DNA of 64,000 nt from Reyranella sp. Lineage in GTDB: Bacteria > Pseudomonadota > Alphaproteobacteria > Reyranellales > Reyranellaceae. Numbering within the stretch: position 1 is the first letter of the stretch; each line of letters opens with the position of its first letter. The notes under the pieces were generated by a model that was not told the origin of the DNA, did not search any database, and saw nothing but the letters and a program-made list of their open reading frames with translations. The position numbers and the translations under genes are program-made. The stretch is from NCBI RefSeq assembly GCF_004297405.1, contig NZ_SCVC01000015.1, positions 1-64,000 of the forward strand, in the 5' to 3' direction. Positions 35,824-44,510 of the stretch are shown here, piece by piece.

Positions 35824-36297
35824 ATGCGAAGCAACGTTGCAAAGAAACGGCTCGAGTCGAAAACGACATCGAGCGTGGCCTCAAGGCCGTATCGAATCGA
35901 AGAACAAGTCGGCTACCTCTTGCGACGCGCACATCAGCGCGCGAGTTCCATTTTCCAAGTTGGTATAGGCGACCCCAACATCACGCCAACTCAGTACTCG
36001 AGCATGGTGAAGCTCAACGAGTACAACGAGCTGTCGCAAAATCTGTTGGGCCGTCTCGTCGGCATGGACAAGGCGACGATGCAAGGCGTGGTGCGACGCC
36101 TGAAGGAACGCGGTCTCGTCGACTCGCGGCCTGATCCTGGAGATGCACGCCGCACGCTGCTCAGCCTCACGACCGAAGGCAATCGTTTGGTCGCGAAGTT
36201 GCTGCTCAATGGACCGGCGGTTTCGCGTGAGACCTTGAAGCCGCTTAACCAGCAAGAACAGCGCCAGCTTCTCGATCTCCTGTCGAAGATCGCCTGA
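35824..36297 (+). CDS. MarR-family regulator, likely controller of the adjacent catabolic operon
   Basis: The 157-residue winged-helix protein has VGYLLRRAHQRASSIFQVGIGDPNITPTQYSSMVKLNEYNELSQNLLGRLVGMDKATMQGVVRRLKERGLVDSRPDPGDARRTLLSLTTEGN. It ends 85 bases before a molybdenum hydroxylase operon on the same strand. A near-perfect 18-bp palindrome lies at the start of that operon, so autoregulation and control of the operon by a catabolic ligand are likely. The ligand is unknown. Confidence 0.86.
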   Translation: MRSNVAKKRLESKTTSSVASRPYRIEEQVGYLLRRAHQRASSIFQVGIGDPNITPTQYSSMVKLNEYNELSQNLLGRLVGMDKATMQGVVRRLKERGLVDSRPDPGDARRTLLSLTTEGNRLVAKLLLNGPAVSRETLKPLNQQEQRQLLDLLSKIA

Positions 36298-36363
36298 GTC
36301 CGAGTCGTCGAAAAATATTCGTTCAACCGCCGCGCGTGTTTGACTCCGGCGGTGTCCGTGTCA

Positions 36364-36381
36364 TCGTGCGTATACGAACGA
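36364..36381. promoter_or_regulatory. Near-perfect 18-bp palindrome at the start of the hydroxylase operon
   Basis: TCGTGCGTA and TACGAACGA form an inverted repeat with no spacer and one mismatched pair, centred on GTATAC. It ends one base before the start codon of the FAD-subunit gene, where a ribosome site would normally be. A MarR-family gene is directly upstream, and such regulators bind palindromes of this size. Confidence 0.55.
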
Positions 36382-36382
36382 T

Positions 36383-37213
36383 ATGGGCGACTACCTCCGA
36401 CCCCGAGACCTCGACGAGGCTCTCCAGGCATTGACCCGACCCTGCACGGTGCTGGCCGGCGGCACTGATTTTTACCCTGCGCGGGTCGGCCGGCTGGTCA
36501 CGGAGGATGTTCTCGATATCGCTGGAATTGCCATTCTTCGCGGTATTTCCGAAACGCCGACCGGCTGGCGATTAGGCGCTACTACGACCTGGAGCGAACT
36601 GGTCGAGGCGGAACTGCCTCCCTTGTTCGATGGGCTGAAGCAGGCAGGACGCGAGGTCGGCGGCCGCCAGATCCAGAACGCTGGCACTCTCGCCGGAAAT
36701 CTCTGCAATGCCTCGCCAGCGGCCGATGGCGTGCCGGCCTTGCTGGCGCTCGACGCCGAGATTGAGATTGCAAGCTTTGCCGGCAGCCGCCGCCTTGCTC
36801 TGGCCGAGTTCATCACCGGTGTTCGCAAGACGGCGCTCCTCTCCGGAGAACTGGTCGTCGCCATTCATGTGCCGCGTCCGCCTCACGTGGCGCGCGCCGG
36901 GTTCTTGAAGTTGGGTGCGCGGCGCTACCTCGTGATCTCGATCGCCATGGCGTCCGCCGTGATCGAGGTCGCTGAGGGAGGAGTCGCGGCCGCGCGCATC
37001 GCTGTCGGCGCCTGCTCGCCCGTGGCGCAGCGTCTTCCGGCTTTGGAAGCAGCGTTGGTGGGTGCGGCTTTTGACGGAAGCTTGGCCGATCGCGTCGAGC
37101 CGACGCATCTCGCGCCGCTGTCGCCCATCGACGACGTGCGTGGCAGTGCGTCCTATCGCGGCGAGGCCGTGCTTACGCTGCTGCGCCGACTGCTGTCGGG
37201 GCTAGTCTCGTGA
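36383..37213 (+). CDS. Molybdenum hydroxylase FAD-binding subunit (CoxM/NdhF type)
   Basis: The 276-residue protein is the medium subunit of a xanthine-dehydrogenase-family enzyme. It starts MGDYLRPRDLDEALQAL. The two FAD pyrophosphate motifs are TVLAGGTDFYPAR and AGTLAGNLCNASPAADGVPALLALDAEI; the second is the typical TIGGNxxxxSPAGD-like element. It passes electrons from the Fe-S centres to NAD+ or another acceptor. It overlaps the large-subunit gene by four bases (GTGA). No ribosome site is seen before its start. Confidence 0.88.
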   Translation: MGDYLRPRDLDEALQALTRPCTVLAGGTDFYPARVGRLVTEDVLDIAGIAILRGISETPTGWRLGATTTWSELVEAELPPLFDGLKQAGREVGGRQIQNAGTLAGNLCNASPAADGVPALLALDAEIEIASFAGSRRLALAEFITGVRKTALLSGELVVAIHVPRPPHVARAGFLKLGARRYLVISIAMASAVIEVAEGGVAAARIAVGACSPVAQRLPALEAALVGAAFDGSLADRVEPTHLAPLSPIDDVRGSASYRGEAVLTLLRRLLSGLVS

Positions 37214-39915
37214 AGGTCGCCTTCACCCTGAACGGCACTGTTGCCGAGTGGGAGGGGGCGCCGGTCACCCGGCTCGTAGCGGCACTGCGCGACGATCTCG
37301 GCTGCACGGGCACCAAGATCGGCTGCGACGCCGGCGATTGCGGTGCCTGTACCGTGCTGCTCGACGGGCGGCAGGTCTGTTCCTGCCTGGTCGCCATGGG
37401 GCAGGTCGAGGGCCGCACCGTCGAGACGGTCGAAGGGCTTGCGTTGCCCGAGATGCTGGCCGCCCTGCAGGCCTCGTTCCTGGCGCATGGCGCGGCCCAG
37501 TGCGGCATCTGCACGCCGGGTATGCTGATCGCGGCGGAGGAGTTGGTGCGTCGTACGGTCAGGCCGACGCGCGCCGAGGTCGAGGATTTCCTGGGCGGCG
37601 TGCTCTGCCGTTGCACTGGCTACAGCAAGATCGTCGACGCGGTGATGGAGGTTACGTCACCGGTGGGCGAACCAGATCCCGCCGCGGGCGAGGCTGTTGG
37701 CGCCCGTCTCTCACGTGTCGATGGAATAGCCAAGGTCACGGGCAGGGACGCTTTCGGCGCCGATGCGATTCCGGCCGACGCGCTCTGGATCCGGGTCGTC
37801 CGATCGCCGCATGCCCGTGCCCGTTTCACGCTGGGCGATCTCGGACCGCTGCAGAAACGGCTGGCGGCCGTGCTGACGGCGGGAGACGTGCCGTTCAACG
37901 GCTTCGGCATCTATCCCGACATCAAGGATCAGCCTGTGCTGGCCGACGGCCTGGTGCGTTACCGCGGCGAGGCCGTCGTGGCGCTGGTCGGGGCGCGGGC
38001 CGAGGTGCTGGCGATCCGAGACGAAGAGGTACCGATCGTCTGGGCACCGGAGCCACCCTTGTTCGGCGTCGACGCCGCCATAGCACCCGATGCCCCGCTG
38101 GTGCAGGCCGACCGGCCAAGGAACCTCCTGTTGGAAGGTGGCGTGAAGCGGGGAGACGCCGGGGCTGCCTTTGCGGACTGTGCTGCGGTCGCCGAGGGTG
38201 TGTTCGAAACGGCTTTCGTCGAACACGCTTACATCGAACCCGAGGCAGGCTGGGCGGAGCGGGTGGGCGACCGGATCGAAATCCATGTCACCACCCAGAC
38301 CCCCTACATGGACCGCGACGAGGTCGCCAATGTGATGCGGCTTCGGCCCGAGGCCGTCCGCATCGTGCCGACCGCCTGCGGCGGCGGTTTCGGCGGCAAG
38401 CTCGATCTATCGGTGCAGCCGCTGGTCGGGATTGCGGCCTGGAAGCTCGGCCGTCCAGTGGCCTGCGTCTACACGCGACCTGAAAGCATGGCGGCCAGCA
38501 CCAAGCGCCATCCCGCGCGTGTGGCGGCGAAGTTCGGCTGCGATGTCGACGGCAAGCTGGTCGCCTGCGATGTGCGCGCCACCTTCGACACCGGCGCCTA
38601 TGCCTCCTGGGGGCCGACCGTGGCCAACCGGGTGCCGGTGCACGCCATGGGCCCCTATGCCGTCCCCAACGTGCGCACCTGGGGCGAGGCCTTTTTCACC
38701 AACGGTCCGCCGGCCGGCGCCTTCCGAGGTTTTGGTGTGCCGCAGGCGGCCATCGCGCACGAGGCGATGATGGACGAGCTGGCCGATGCGATGGGCATCG
38801 ACCGGCTGGAGTTCCGTCATCGCAATGCGCTGCGTGTCGGCGACACGACGGCGACAGGCCAGGTGCTCGCCCATTCGGCGGGCCTTGCCCAATGCCTCGA
38901 CGCGCTGCGGCCCGCGTGGCGCGAGGCGCAGGAGAAGGCCGCCGCATTTAACGCCAAAGGGGGCACGCATCGTCGTGGCGTCGGTGTCGGGTGTATGTGG
39001 TACGGCATCGGCAATACCTCGATGTCGAACCCGTCGCGCATGCGGATCGGCCTGTCGCCGGCTGGCTCGTTGACGCTCTACAACGGCGCGGTCGACATCG
39101 GGCAGGGCAGCAACACCATCATGGTGCAGATCGCTGCCGACGCGGTTGGTCTGCCGGCGTCGCAATTCGCGCTGGTCGCGGGCGATACCGATCTCACGAC
39201 CGACGCCGGCAAGACCTCGGCATCTCGCCAGACTTTCGTGTCGGGCAAGGCAGCGGAAAAGGCAGGCCAGGATCTGCGCCAACAGATCCTGCGTCTGGCC
39301 AATGCTGGCCCCGACGCATGCCTCTCGCTCGAAGGTGCCAAGCTCACAGTGCGCGACGGTGCGGAAGTACGGACGATCGATCTCGCGACGGCCGGTCCCT
39401 TGATGGGCGAGGGCGTGTTCGATCCGCCGACCACGCCGCTCGATGCCGACGGCCAGGGCGTGCCCTATGCGACCTATGCCTTTGCCGCCCAGATGGCCGA
39501 GGTCGAGGTGGATATCGAGCTGGGCACCGTGAAGGTGCTGCGCATCGTGGCGGCACATGATGTCGGCAAGGCGATCAACCCGACCTTGGTCGAAGGGCAG
39601 ATCCAGGGCGGCGTGGCGCAAGGCCTGGGCTTGGCGCTGATGGAAGAGTATCTGCCCGGCCGCACCGAGAACCTGCACGACTATCTTATCCCGACTGTGG
39701 GCGACGTGCCCGAGATCGAGTGCCTGCTGATCGAGGATCGCGAGCCGTTGGGTCCCTCCGGCGCGAAGGGTGTCGGCGAGCCGGGGTTGGTGCCGACGGC
39801 GCCGGCAATCCTGGGCGCTATCCATCACGCGACCGGCGTCCGTGCCCGCCGCGTACCGCTGTTGCCGCATCGCCTGCGCGAGGCCATCGTCCAGTTGAAG
39901 GGAAAGACGCCATGA
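37210..39915 (+). CDS. Fused 2Fe-2S and molybdopterin subunits of a xanthine-dehydrogenase-family hydroxylase
   Basis: The 901-residue protein joins two normally separate subunits. Residues 1-155 are the CoxS-like iron-sulfur part with plant-type (CTGTKIGCDAGDCGACTVLLDGRQVC) and second (CGICTPGM, CRCTGY) 2Fe-2S clusters. Residues from about 160 are the CoxL-like Mo part, with ACGGGFGGKLD, GAFRGFGVPQA and the catalytic glutamate in GAKGVGEPGLVPTAPAI. It hydroxylates an N-heterocycle or aldehyde next to nitrogen using water. Start GTG. The following reductase gene overlaps it by four bases. Moco genes moaD/moaE are 18 kb away. Confidence 0.9.
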   Translation: MKVAFTLNGTVAEWEGAPVTRLVAALRDDLGCTGTKIGCDAGDCGACTVLLDGRQVCSCLVAMGQVEGRTVETVEGLALPEMLAALQASFLAHGAAQCGICTPGMLIAAEELVRRTVRPTRAEVEDFLGGVLCRCTGYSKIVDAVMEVTSPVGEPDPAAGEAVGARLSRVDGIAKVTGRDAFGADAIPADALWIRVVRSPHARARFTLGDLGPLQKRLAAVLTAGDVPFNGFGIYPDIKDQPVLADGLVRYRGEAVVALVGARAEVLAIRDEEVPIVWAPEPPLFGVDAAIAPDAPLVQADRPRNLLLEGGVKRGDAGAAFADCAAVAEGVFETAFVEHAYIEPEAGWAERVGDRIEIHVTTQTPYMDRDEVANVMRLRPEAVRIVPTACGGGFGGKLDLSVQPLVGIAAWKLGRPVACVYTRPESMAASTKRHPARVAAKFGCDVDGKLVACDVRATFDTGAYASWGPTVANRVPVHAMGPYAVPNVRTWGEAFFTNGPPAGAFRGFGVPQAAIAHEAMMDELADAMGIDRLEFRHRNALRVGDTTATGQVLAHSAGLAQCLDALRPAWREAQEKAAAFNAKGGTHRRGVGVGCMWYGIGNTSMSNPSRMRIGLSPAGSLTLYNGAVDIGQGSNTIMVQIAADAVGLPASQFALVAGDTDLTTDAGKTSASRQTFVSGKAAEKAGQDLRQQILRLANAGPDACLSLEGAKLTVRDGAEVRTIDLATAGPLMGEGVFDPPTTPLDADGQGVPYATYAFAAQMAEVEVDIELGTVKVLRIVAAHDVGKAINPTLVEGQIQGGVAQGLGLALMEEYLPGRTENLHDYLIPTVGDVPEIECLLIEDREPLGPSGAKGVGEPGLVPTAPAILGAIHHATGVRARRVPLLPHRLREAIVQLKGKTP

Positions 39916-41354
39916 GCGACGACATCTCGCTCACCGAGGCCGAGCGCAGCGCCGGCATCGTGCGCTGCGACGCCTGCCCCGTTCTCTGCCGCATCCGGCC
40001 CGGCCGTGCCGGCGCCTGCGACCGCTACGCCAACGAGAACGGTGCGCTGGTGCGCGTCGATCCGCTGGTGCTCCTGGCCAAGCCCGATCTGGCGAGGGTC
40101 GCCTTCGTCGAGGGCAGCGACGCCTGGCGGGGCGAACTCGGCAAGGGCGAGGGCGCCTTCGTTACGGGGATCGGCGCCACCACCACCTATCCCGACTACA
40201 AGCCCGCGCCTTTCATCGTCTCCTCGAAGCACGAAGGCGTCGACATGGTCACAGTCGTGACCGAAGGCATCTTCAGCTACTGCGGCGTCAAGGTGAAGAT
40301 CGACACCGACCGCTATCTCGGGCCGGAACAGGCGGCGGTGCGCGTGAAGGGCGAGGCGGTCGGCCATGTCACCACGGCCGAGTACGGCTCGCAGATGCTG
40401 TCGCTGGGCGGGGTGCATCATCTGACGGGCGGCTCCAAGAAGGAGGGCGTCGTTACCTGCGACGCGCTGCTGGCGCTCTGTAATCGCGAGGCGGTGGAAC
40501 TCAGCATCGATGGTGGCTCGACTGTCGTGGTTCAGGCCGACAAGCCGCCGATCGTGAACGGCACCCTGGAAGAGCGCATGCGCGTCGGCTGCGGTTCGGC
40601 CGCGATTGGGATGTTTGCCCCGCAATGGCATGGCCACGCCGACGAGGTGATCGTGGTCGACGACCACATTACCGGCGTGCTGAGCGAACATCAGGGCGGT
40701 GCCTTCCTCGACATGAAGCCGGCCGGCATTCGCGTGCGGGGCCGCCGCTCGACGCCTGGACGTTATTTCCAGGTGGCCGAACCGGGCCTGGGCTGGGGCG
40801 GCACCAACATCAGTGATCCGCTGGAGATCATCGACAGGATCGATCCGAAGCAAGCCTGGCCGGGGCTGAGACTCCTGATGGTGTCGACGACCGGCGAGCA
40901 TTCGGCCTGGTTCGAACTCGACGATGATCTGAAGCCGCGCCCCACCGACATGCCGACACCGGTGCGGCATGTGGTCGAGCGCATTGCGGAGAATTGCGAA
41001 CCTGCACTTTGCACGGTGCTGTTCATGGCCGGCGCCGGTGGATCGCTGCGTGCCGGCGTGACGGAAAACCCCGTGCGGCTCACGCGCTCCGTGCGCGAGG
41101 CGCTGACCAAGGTCACCTTGGGCGGCGTGCCGGCCTATGTCTGGCCGGGTGGCGGTATCACCTTGATGGTGGACGTGGCGCGCATGCCGGAGAAGTCCTT
41201 TGGCTACGTGCCGACGCCAGCCCTGGTCGCACCCATCGAGTTCACCTTGCGCGCCGACGACTATGCGGCGCTGGGTGGTTACGCCTCGCGTGCCGTGACG
41301 CTGGAGGACGTACTGGCCCGCCACAAGGTACGCGTCGACGAGGGCGGGCAGTGA
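39912..41354 (+). CDS. 6-hydroxynicotinate reductase-like iron-sulfur protein
   Basis: The 480-residue protein resembles Eubacterium barkeri 6-hydroxynicotinate reductase, which reduces the pyridone ring. Near the N-terminus four cysteines (C19, C22, C26, C36 in RCDACPVLCRIRPGRAGAC) could hold an iron-sulfur cluster. A GATTT motif (residues 88-92) in a conserved-looking segment FVTGIGATTTYPDYKPAPF recalls flavin-attachment sites. The ATG at 39912 overlaps the hydroxylase stop. A longer frame upstream overlaps the Mo subunit and is rejected. Whether its substrate is a nicotinate derivative is unknown. Confidence 0.83.
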   Translation: MSDDISLTEAERSAGIVRCDACPVLCRIRPGRAGACDRYANENGALVRVDPLVLLAKPDLARVAFVEGSDAWRGELGKGEGAFVTGIGATTTYPDYKPAPFIVSSKHEGVDMVTVVTEGIFSYCGVKVKIDTDRYLGPEQAAVRVKGEAVGHVTTAEYGSQMLSLGGVHHLTGGSKKEGVVTCDALLALCNREAVELSIDGGSTVVVQADKPPIVNGTLEERMRVGCGSAAIGMFAPQWHGHADEVIVVDDHITGVLSEHQGGAFLDMKPAGIRVRGRRSTPGRYFQVAEPGLGWGGTNISDPLEIIDRIDPKQAWPGLRLLMVSTTGEHSAWFELDDDLKPRPTDMPTPVRHVVERIAENCEPALCTVLFMAGAGGSLRAGVTENPVRLTRSVREALTKVTLGGVPAYVWPGGGITLMVDVARMPEKSFGYVPTPALVAPIEFTLRADDYAALGGYASRAVTLEDVLARHKVRVDEGGQ

Positions 41355-42196
41355 GCGCCGTCGCCGCCCGCCTGGCCGATGGCAGGCTGCATCTGCAGCA
41401 CGGGCCCATCGATCTCATCATCGAGGCCTTCGGCGCGCGCCTGGAAGTGGAGCGCGCCTACGCGCAGGTAATCGAGCGCTTTGGCGACATCCTCCCAACC
41501 CTGGTCGGCGAACTTCCGTTGTTGCGCCGGCCATTGGGTGACGCCTATCCGCTGCTGCAGGGACCGGTGGCGCGGCGCATGGCGGAGGCCACCTGGCCGC
41601 ATCGCGCCGTCTACATCACGCCCATGGCGGCCGTAGCAGGCGCTGTGGCCGATGAGATGCTGCAGGCGATGGTCCGCGGCTGTACGCTCGACAAGGCGTA
41701 TGTGAACGACGGCGGCGACATCGCGATCCATCTCACGCCAGACCACGAGCTGCGTGCCGGCATCTTCGCGCAAGCGCTCGACGGCGTGGCGCGCCTCACG
41801 GCGGAGAGGCCCGTGCGGGGTATCGCTACGTCGGGCCGTGGCGGCCGTTCCTTCTCGCTAGGCATTGCCGACTCGGCCACGGTTCTTGCGGCAACGGCAG
41901 CGGCGGCTGATGCGGCGGCGACCCTGATCGCCAATGCCGTGAACGTCGATCATCCGGCTGTCGAGCGCCGCCCAGCCCGCGACCTCGATCCCGACAGCGA
42001 CCTCGGCGATTTGCCGGTGACCGTTGCCGTAGGGGATCTGCCTTTGGAGATCATTGCCGAGGCCCTGGATCGGGGGGCGGCCGAAGCGCGCCGGCTGCGC
42101 CACTGCGGCTTGATCGACAGCGCGGCATTGTCGTTGCAAGGCGCGTGGCGCCTCGAAGCAGATGAAGCACCGCTGGCTCTGATGGAGGTGGGATGA
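41351..42196 (+). CDS. UPF0280 family protein (ApbE superfamily)
   Basis: The 281-residue protein belongs to the uncharacterised UPF0280/COG2122 family, which has an ApbE-like fold. Marks are MAAVAGAVADEMLQAMVRG, KAYVNDGGDIAIHL and GIATSGRGGRSFSLGIADSATVLAATAAAADAAATLIANAVN. ApbE proteins attach FMN covalently to Thr residues. The location directly after the reductase gene (GTGA overlap) suggests a partner or maturation role. No function has been shown. The GTG at 41351 is chosen because of that overlap. Confidence 0.85.
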   Translation: MSAVAARLADGRLHLQHGPIDLIIEAFGARLEVERAYAQVIERFGDILPTLVGELPLLRRPLGDAYPLLQGPVARRMAEATWPHRAVYITPMAAVAGAVADEMLQAMVRGCTLDKAYVNDGGDIAIHLTPDHELRAGIFAQALDGVARLTAERPVRGIATSGRGGRSFSLGIADSATVLAATAAAADAAATLIANAVNVDHPAVERRPARDLDPDSDLGDLPVTVAVGDLPLEIIAEALDRGAAEARRLRHCGLIDSAALSLQGAWRLEADEAPLALMEVG

Positions 42197-42780
42197 GCGA
42201 TCTGGTGAAAGTGCGGAAGTACGTCGCGACCGTGGAGGAGACGCTGCACGATGGTGGTCCGGTGCTGGCACGGCCGGTGACCAAGGCCGTGGTCGGTGGC
42301 GTGATCGCCAACCCCTATGCCGGTCGCCATGTCTCGGACATCCAGCCGATGATGAAGGCCCTGGAGCCGCTCGCAGTCGACCTGACCGAGCGGGTGATGA
42401 AGATCCTGGGTGCGAAGGGTTCGGAGCTCGAAGCCTACGGCAAGGGTGCCATCGTGGGGCTGGCCGGTGAGCTGGAGCATGCCGCCCTCTGGCATCAGCC
42501 CTCGGGCTTCGGCATTCGCCATGCCATGGGTGGGGCCAAGTCGATCGTGCCGTCGACGGTGAAGGTCGCCGCAGCCGGCTCGCGTATCGACATTCCGCTG
42601 CACCATGTGGCCGCCGCGTACGTGCGCAGCCACTTCGACGCCATCGAGTTCTGCGTGCCGGATGGACCCAAGCCGGACGAGATCGTGTTCATCGTCGCGG
42701 CCTCGATTGGCGGCCGCCCCCATGCGAGGGTGGGAGGATTGACGGCAGCAGAGATCAAGGTGGGAGACGGCCAGCGATGA
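42193..42780 (+). CDS. AA_synth-family (amino acid synthesis, PF06684-like) protein
   Basis: The 195-residue protein matches the small AA_synth family of unproven function. It has the conserved opening VRKYVATVEETLHDGGPVLARPVTKAVVGGVIANPYAGRHV and the middle motif GKGAIVGLAGELEHAALWHQPSGFGIRHAMGGAKSIVPSTVKVAAAGSRIDIPL. Members usually sit next to UPF0280 or molybdenum-hydroxylase genes. It overlaps both neighbours by four bases, in the operon's coupled style. Reaction unknown. Confidence 0.83.
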   Translation: MSDLVKVRKYVATVEETLHDGGPVLARPVTKAVVGGVIANPYAGRHVSDIQPMMKALEPLAVDLTERVMKILGAKGSELEAYGKGAIVGLAGELEHAALWHQPSGFGIRHAMGGAKSIVPSTVKVAAAGSRIDIPLHHVAAAYVRSHFDAIEFCVPDGPKPDEIVFIVAASIGGRPHARVGGLTAAEIKVGDGQR

Positions 42781-43154
42781 GCGATCCTTTGGCGGCGGCA
42801 ATGGGCTGCCTCGACGATTATCTCGCGGCCCTCAATCGGGGTGACGAGCCCGGCGTCAACGCGGCCTGCAATTTCCCGCATGTGCGGCTGGCGGGCGGCA
42901 AGGTCGTCGTCTGGCCAAACCATGGCGACTACAAGCTGGGCGACTTCATCGCCCGCGCGGGCGATGGTTGGCATCACAGCACCTGGGACGAACGGACGCC
43001 GATCCACGCCGGCAAGAACAAGGTGCATCTCAAGGTGAAGTTCAGTCGCTGGCGCAAGGACGAGTCGCTGATCGGCACTTTCGAGACGATCTACATCGTG
43101 ACCCTTCAGGAGGGGCATTGGGGCATCCAGGCGCGGTCGAGTTTTGCCGATTGA
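42777..43154 (+). CDS. NTF2-like small protein of unknown function
   Basis: The 125-residue protein has the length and pattern of a SnoaL/NTF2-like fold: an N-terminal helix (AAAMGCLDDYLAALNRGDEPGVNAACNFPHVRLAGG) followed by strands (WDERTPIHAGKNKVHLKVKFSRW, FETIYIVTLQEGHWGIQARSSF). No catalytic residue can be pinned down. It is the last gene of the coupled series beginning at 36383. It overlaps the preceding gene by four bases. Confidence 0.75.
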   Translation: MSDPLAAAMGCLDDYLAALNRGDEPGVNAACNFPHVRLAGGKVVVWPNHGDYKLGDFIARAGDGWHHSTWDERTPIHAGKNKVHLKVKFSRWRKDESLIGTFETIYIVTLQEGHWGIQARSSFAD

Positions 43155-43252
43155 TGCCCGGCTGGTCTGTTGTGTGCTTGTGAGGTGTGGGCCGGGCTCG
43201 GTAGGTTCGGTCTAGGGAGAGTGAGTTTCATCATTCCACGAAGGGGGACTTC

Positions 43253-44473
43253 ATGCTGACCCGCAATCGTTTGCTCGCCGGCACCGCTGCGCTCGTCGCG
43301 GCGTCGTTGGCCACCCTGGGACTGGCAGGCCCGGCCGCCGCCCAGGCGCCGATCAAGATCGGCGAACTGAACAGCTACAAGGTCTTTCCGGCCTTCCTCG
43401 AACCCTACAAGAAGGGCATCGAGCTCGCCGTCGAGGAGGTCAATGCTGCCGGCGGCGTGCTCGGCCGCAAGATCGAGGTCGTGAGCCGCGACGACAACGG
43501 CAATCCCGGTGACGCGGTCCGAGTGGCCGAGGAGCTGCTGAGCCGCGAGGGCGCAGCATTCCTGATCGGCACCTTCCCGTCGAACGTCGGTCTGGCCGTC
43601 GCTGATTTCGCCAAGCAGCGCAAGGTGCTGTTCATCGCCGCCGAGCCGCTCACCGACAAGATCGTCTGGGACTCGGGTAACGCCTACACCTACCGCCTGC
43701 GTACCTCGACCTACATGCAGACGGCGATGCTCATTCCCGACGCCGCCAAGCTCAAGAAGAAGCGCTGGGCGATCGTCTATCCCAACTACGAATATGGCCA
43801 GTCGGCGACGGCGGCCTTCAAGAAGCTGCTCAAGGAGAAGCAGCCCGACGTCGAATTCGTGATTGAGCAGGCTCCGCCGCTCGGCAAGATCGACGCCGGT
43901 GCTGTGGCGCAGGCGCTGGCCGATGCCAAGCCGGACGCGATCTTCTCTTCGTTGTTCGGACCCGACCTCGCCAAGTTCGTGCGCGAGGGCCAGCAGCGCG
44001 GTCTCTTCAAGGGCGTCGAGGTGTTCAACCTCCTGGCCGGTGAACCCGAATATCTCGATCCGCTGAAGGAAGAGGCGCCCGAAGGCTGGTACGTGACGGG
44101 CTATCCCTGGAGCGAGATCAAGACGCCGGAGCACACCAAGTTCCTCAACGCCTATCAGGCGAAGTTCAAGGATTATCCGCGGCTCGGTTCCGTGGTGGGC
44201 TACGCGACCGTGATGTCGGCAGCCGAAGCAATCAAGAAGGCGGGCTCGCTCGACCAGGCGAAGCTGGTGGCGGCGATGAGTGGCCTCACTCTGATGACGC
44301 CGTTCGGGATGATCCAGTACCGCCCGATCGATCATCAGTCGACCATGGGTGCCTATGTCGGTCGCATCGGCGTGAAGGACGGCAAGGGTGTCATGAAGGA
44401 CTGGCGCTTTGTCGACGGCAAGGATGCCCTGCCGAGTGATGCCGATGTCCAGAAGATGAGGCCGAAGAACTGA
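43253..44473 (+). CDS. Branched-chain-amino-acid-type ABC substrate-binding protein
   Basis: The 406-residue periplasmic protein has a Sec signal peptide (RLLAGTAALVAASLATLGLAGPAAAQA). The Peripla_BP_6 pattern follows: IKIGELNSYKVFPAFLEPYKKGIELAVEEVNAAGGVLGRKIEVVSRDDNGNPGDAVRVAEELL. Such proteins bind amino acids, urea, amides or aromatic acids. AGGGGG precedes the start. Its position between the hydroxylase operon and the permease genes suggests it imports the pathway substrate. A stem-loop separates it from the permease gene. Confidence 0.88.
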   Translation: MLTRNRLLAGTAALVAASLATLGLAGPAAAQAPIKIGELNSYKVFPAFLEPYKKGIELAVEEVNAAGGVLGRKIEVVSRDDNGNPGDAVRVAEELLSREGAAFLIGTFPSNVGLAVADFAKQRKVLFIAAEPLTDKIVWDSGNAYTYRLRTSTYMQTAMLIPDAAKLKKKRWAIVYPNYEYGQSATAAFKKLLKEKQPDVEFVIEQAPPLGKIDAGAVAQALADAKPDAIFSSLFGPDLAKFVREGQQRGLFKGVEVFNLLAGEPEYLDPLKEEAPEGWYVTGYPWSEIKTPEHTKFLNAYQAKFKDYPRLGSVVGYATVMSAAEAIKKAGSLDQAKLVAAMSGLTLMTPFGMIQYRPIDHQSTMGAYVGRIGVKDGKGVMKDWRFVDGKDALPSDADVQKMRPKN

Positions 44474-44491
44474 CGGTGGCTTCGCCACCGT
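44472..44491 (+). other. Stem-loop after the binding-protein gene
   Basis: ACGGTGGC (44473-44480) and GCCACCGT (44484-44491) form an 8-bp stem with a three-base loop that starts inside the stop codon. There is no T-tract, so it is probably not a terminator. Such stem-loops often stabilise binding-protein mRNA so that this protein is made in excess of the permease. Confidence 0.5.
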
Positions 44492-44510
44492 CTCCCCGAC
44501 GGTCTCACGC

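Noticed and set aside
38407..39870. Long antisense frame opposite the hydroxylase large subunit
   Set aside because: The plus-strand protein has clear motifs; the antisense product is Arg/His-rich shadow sequence.
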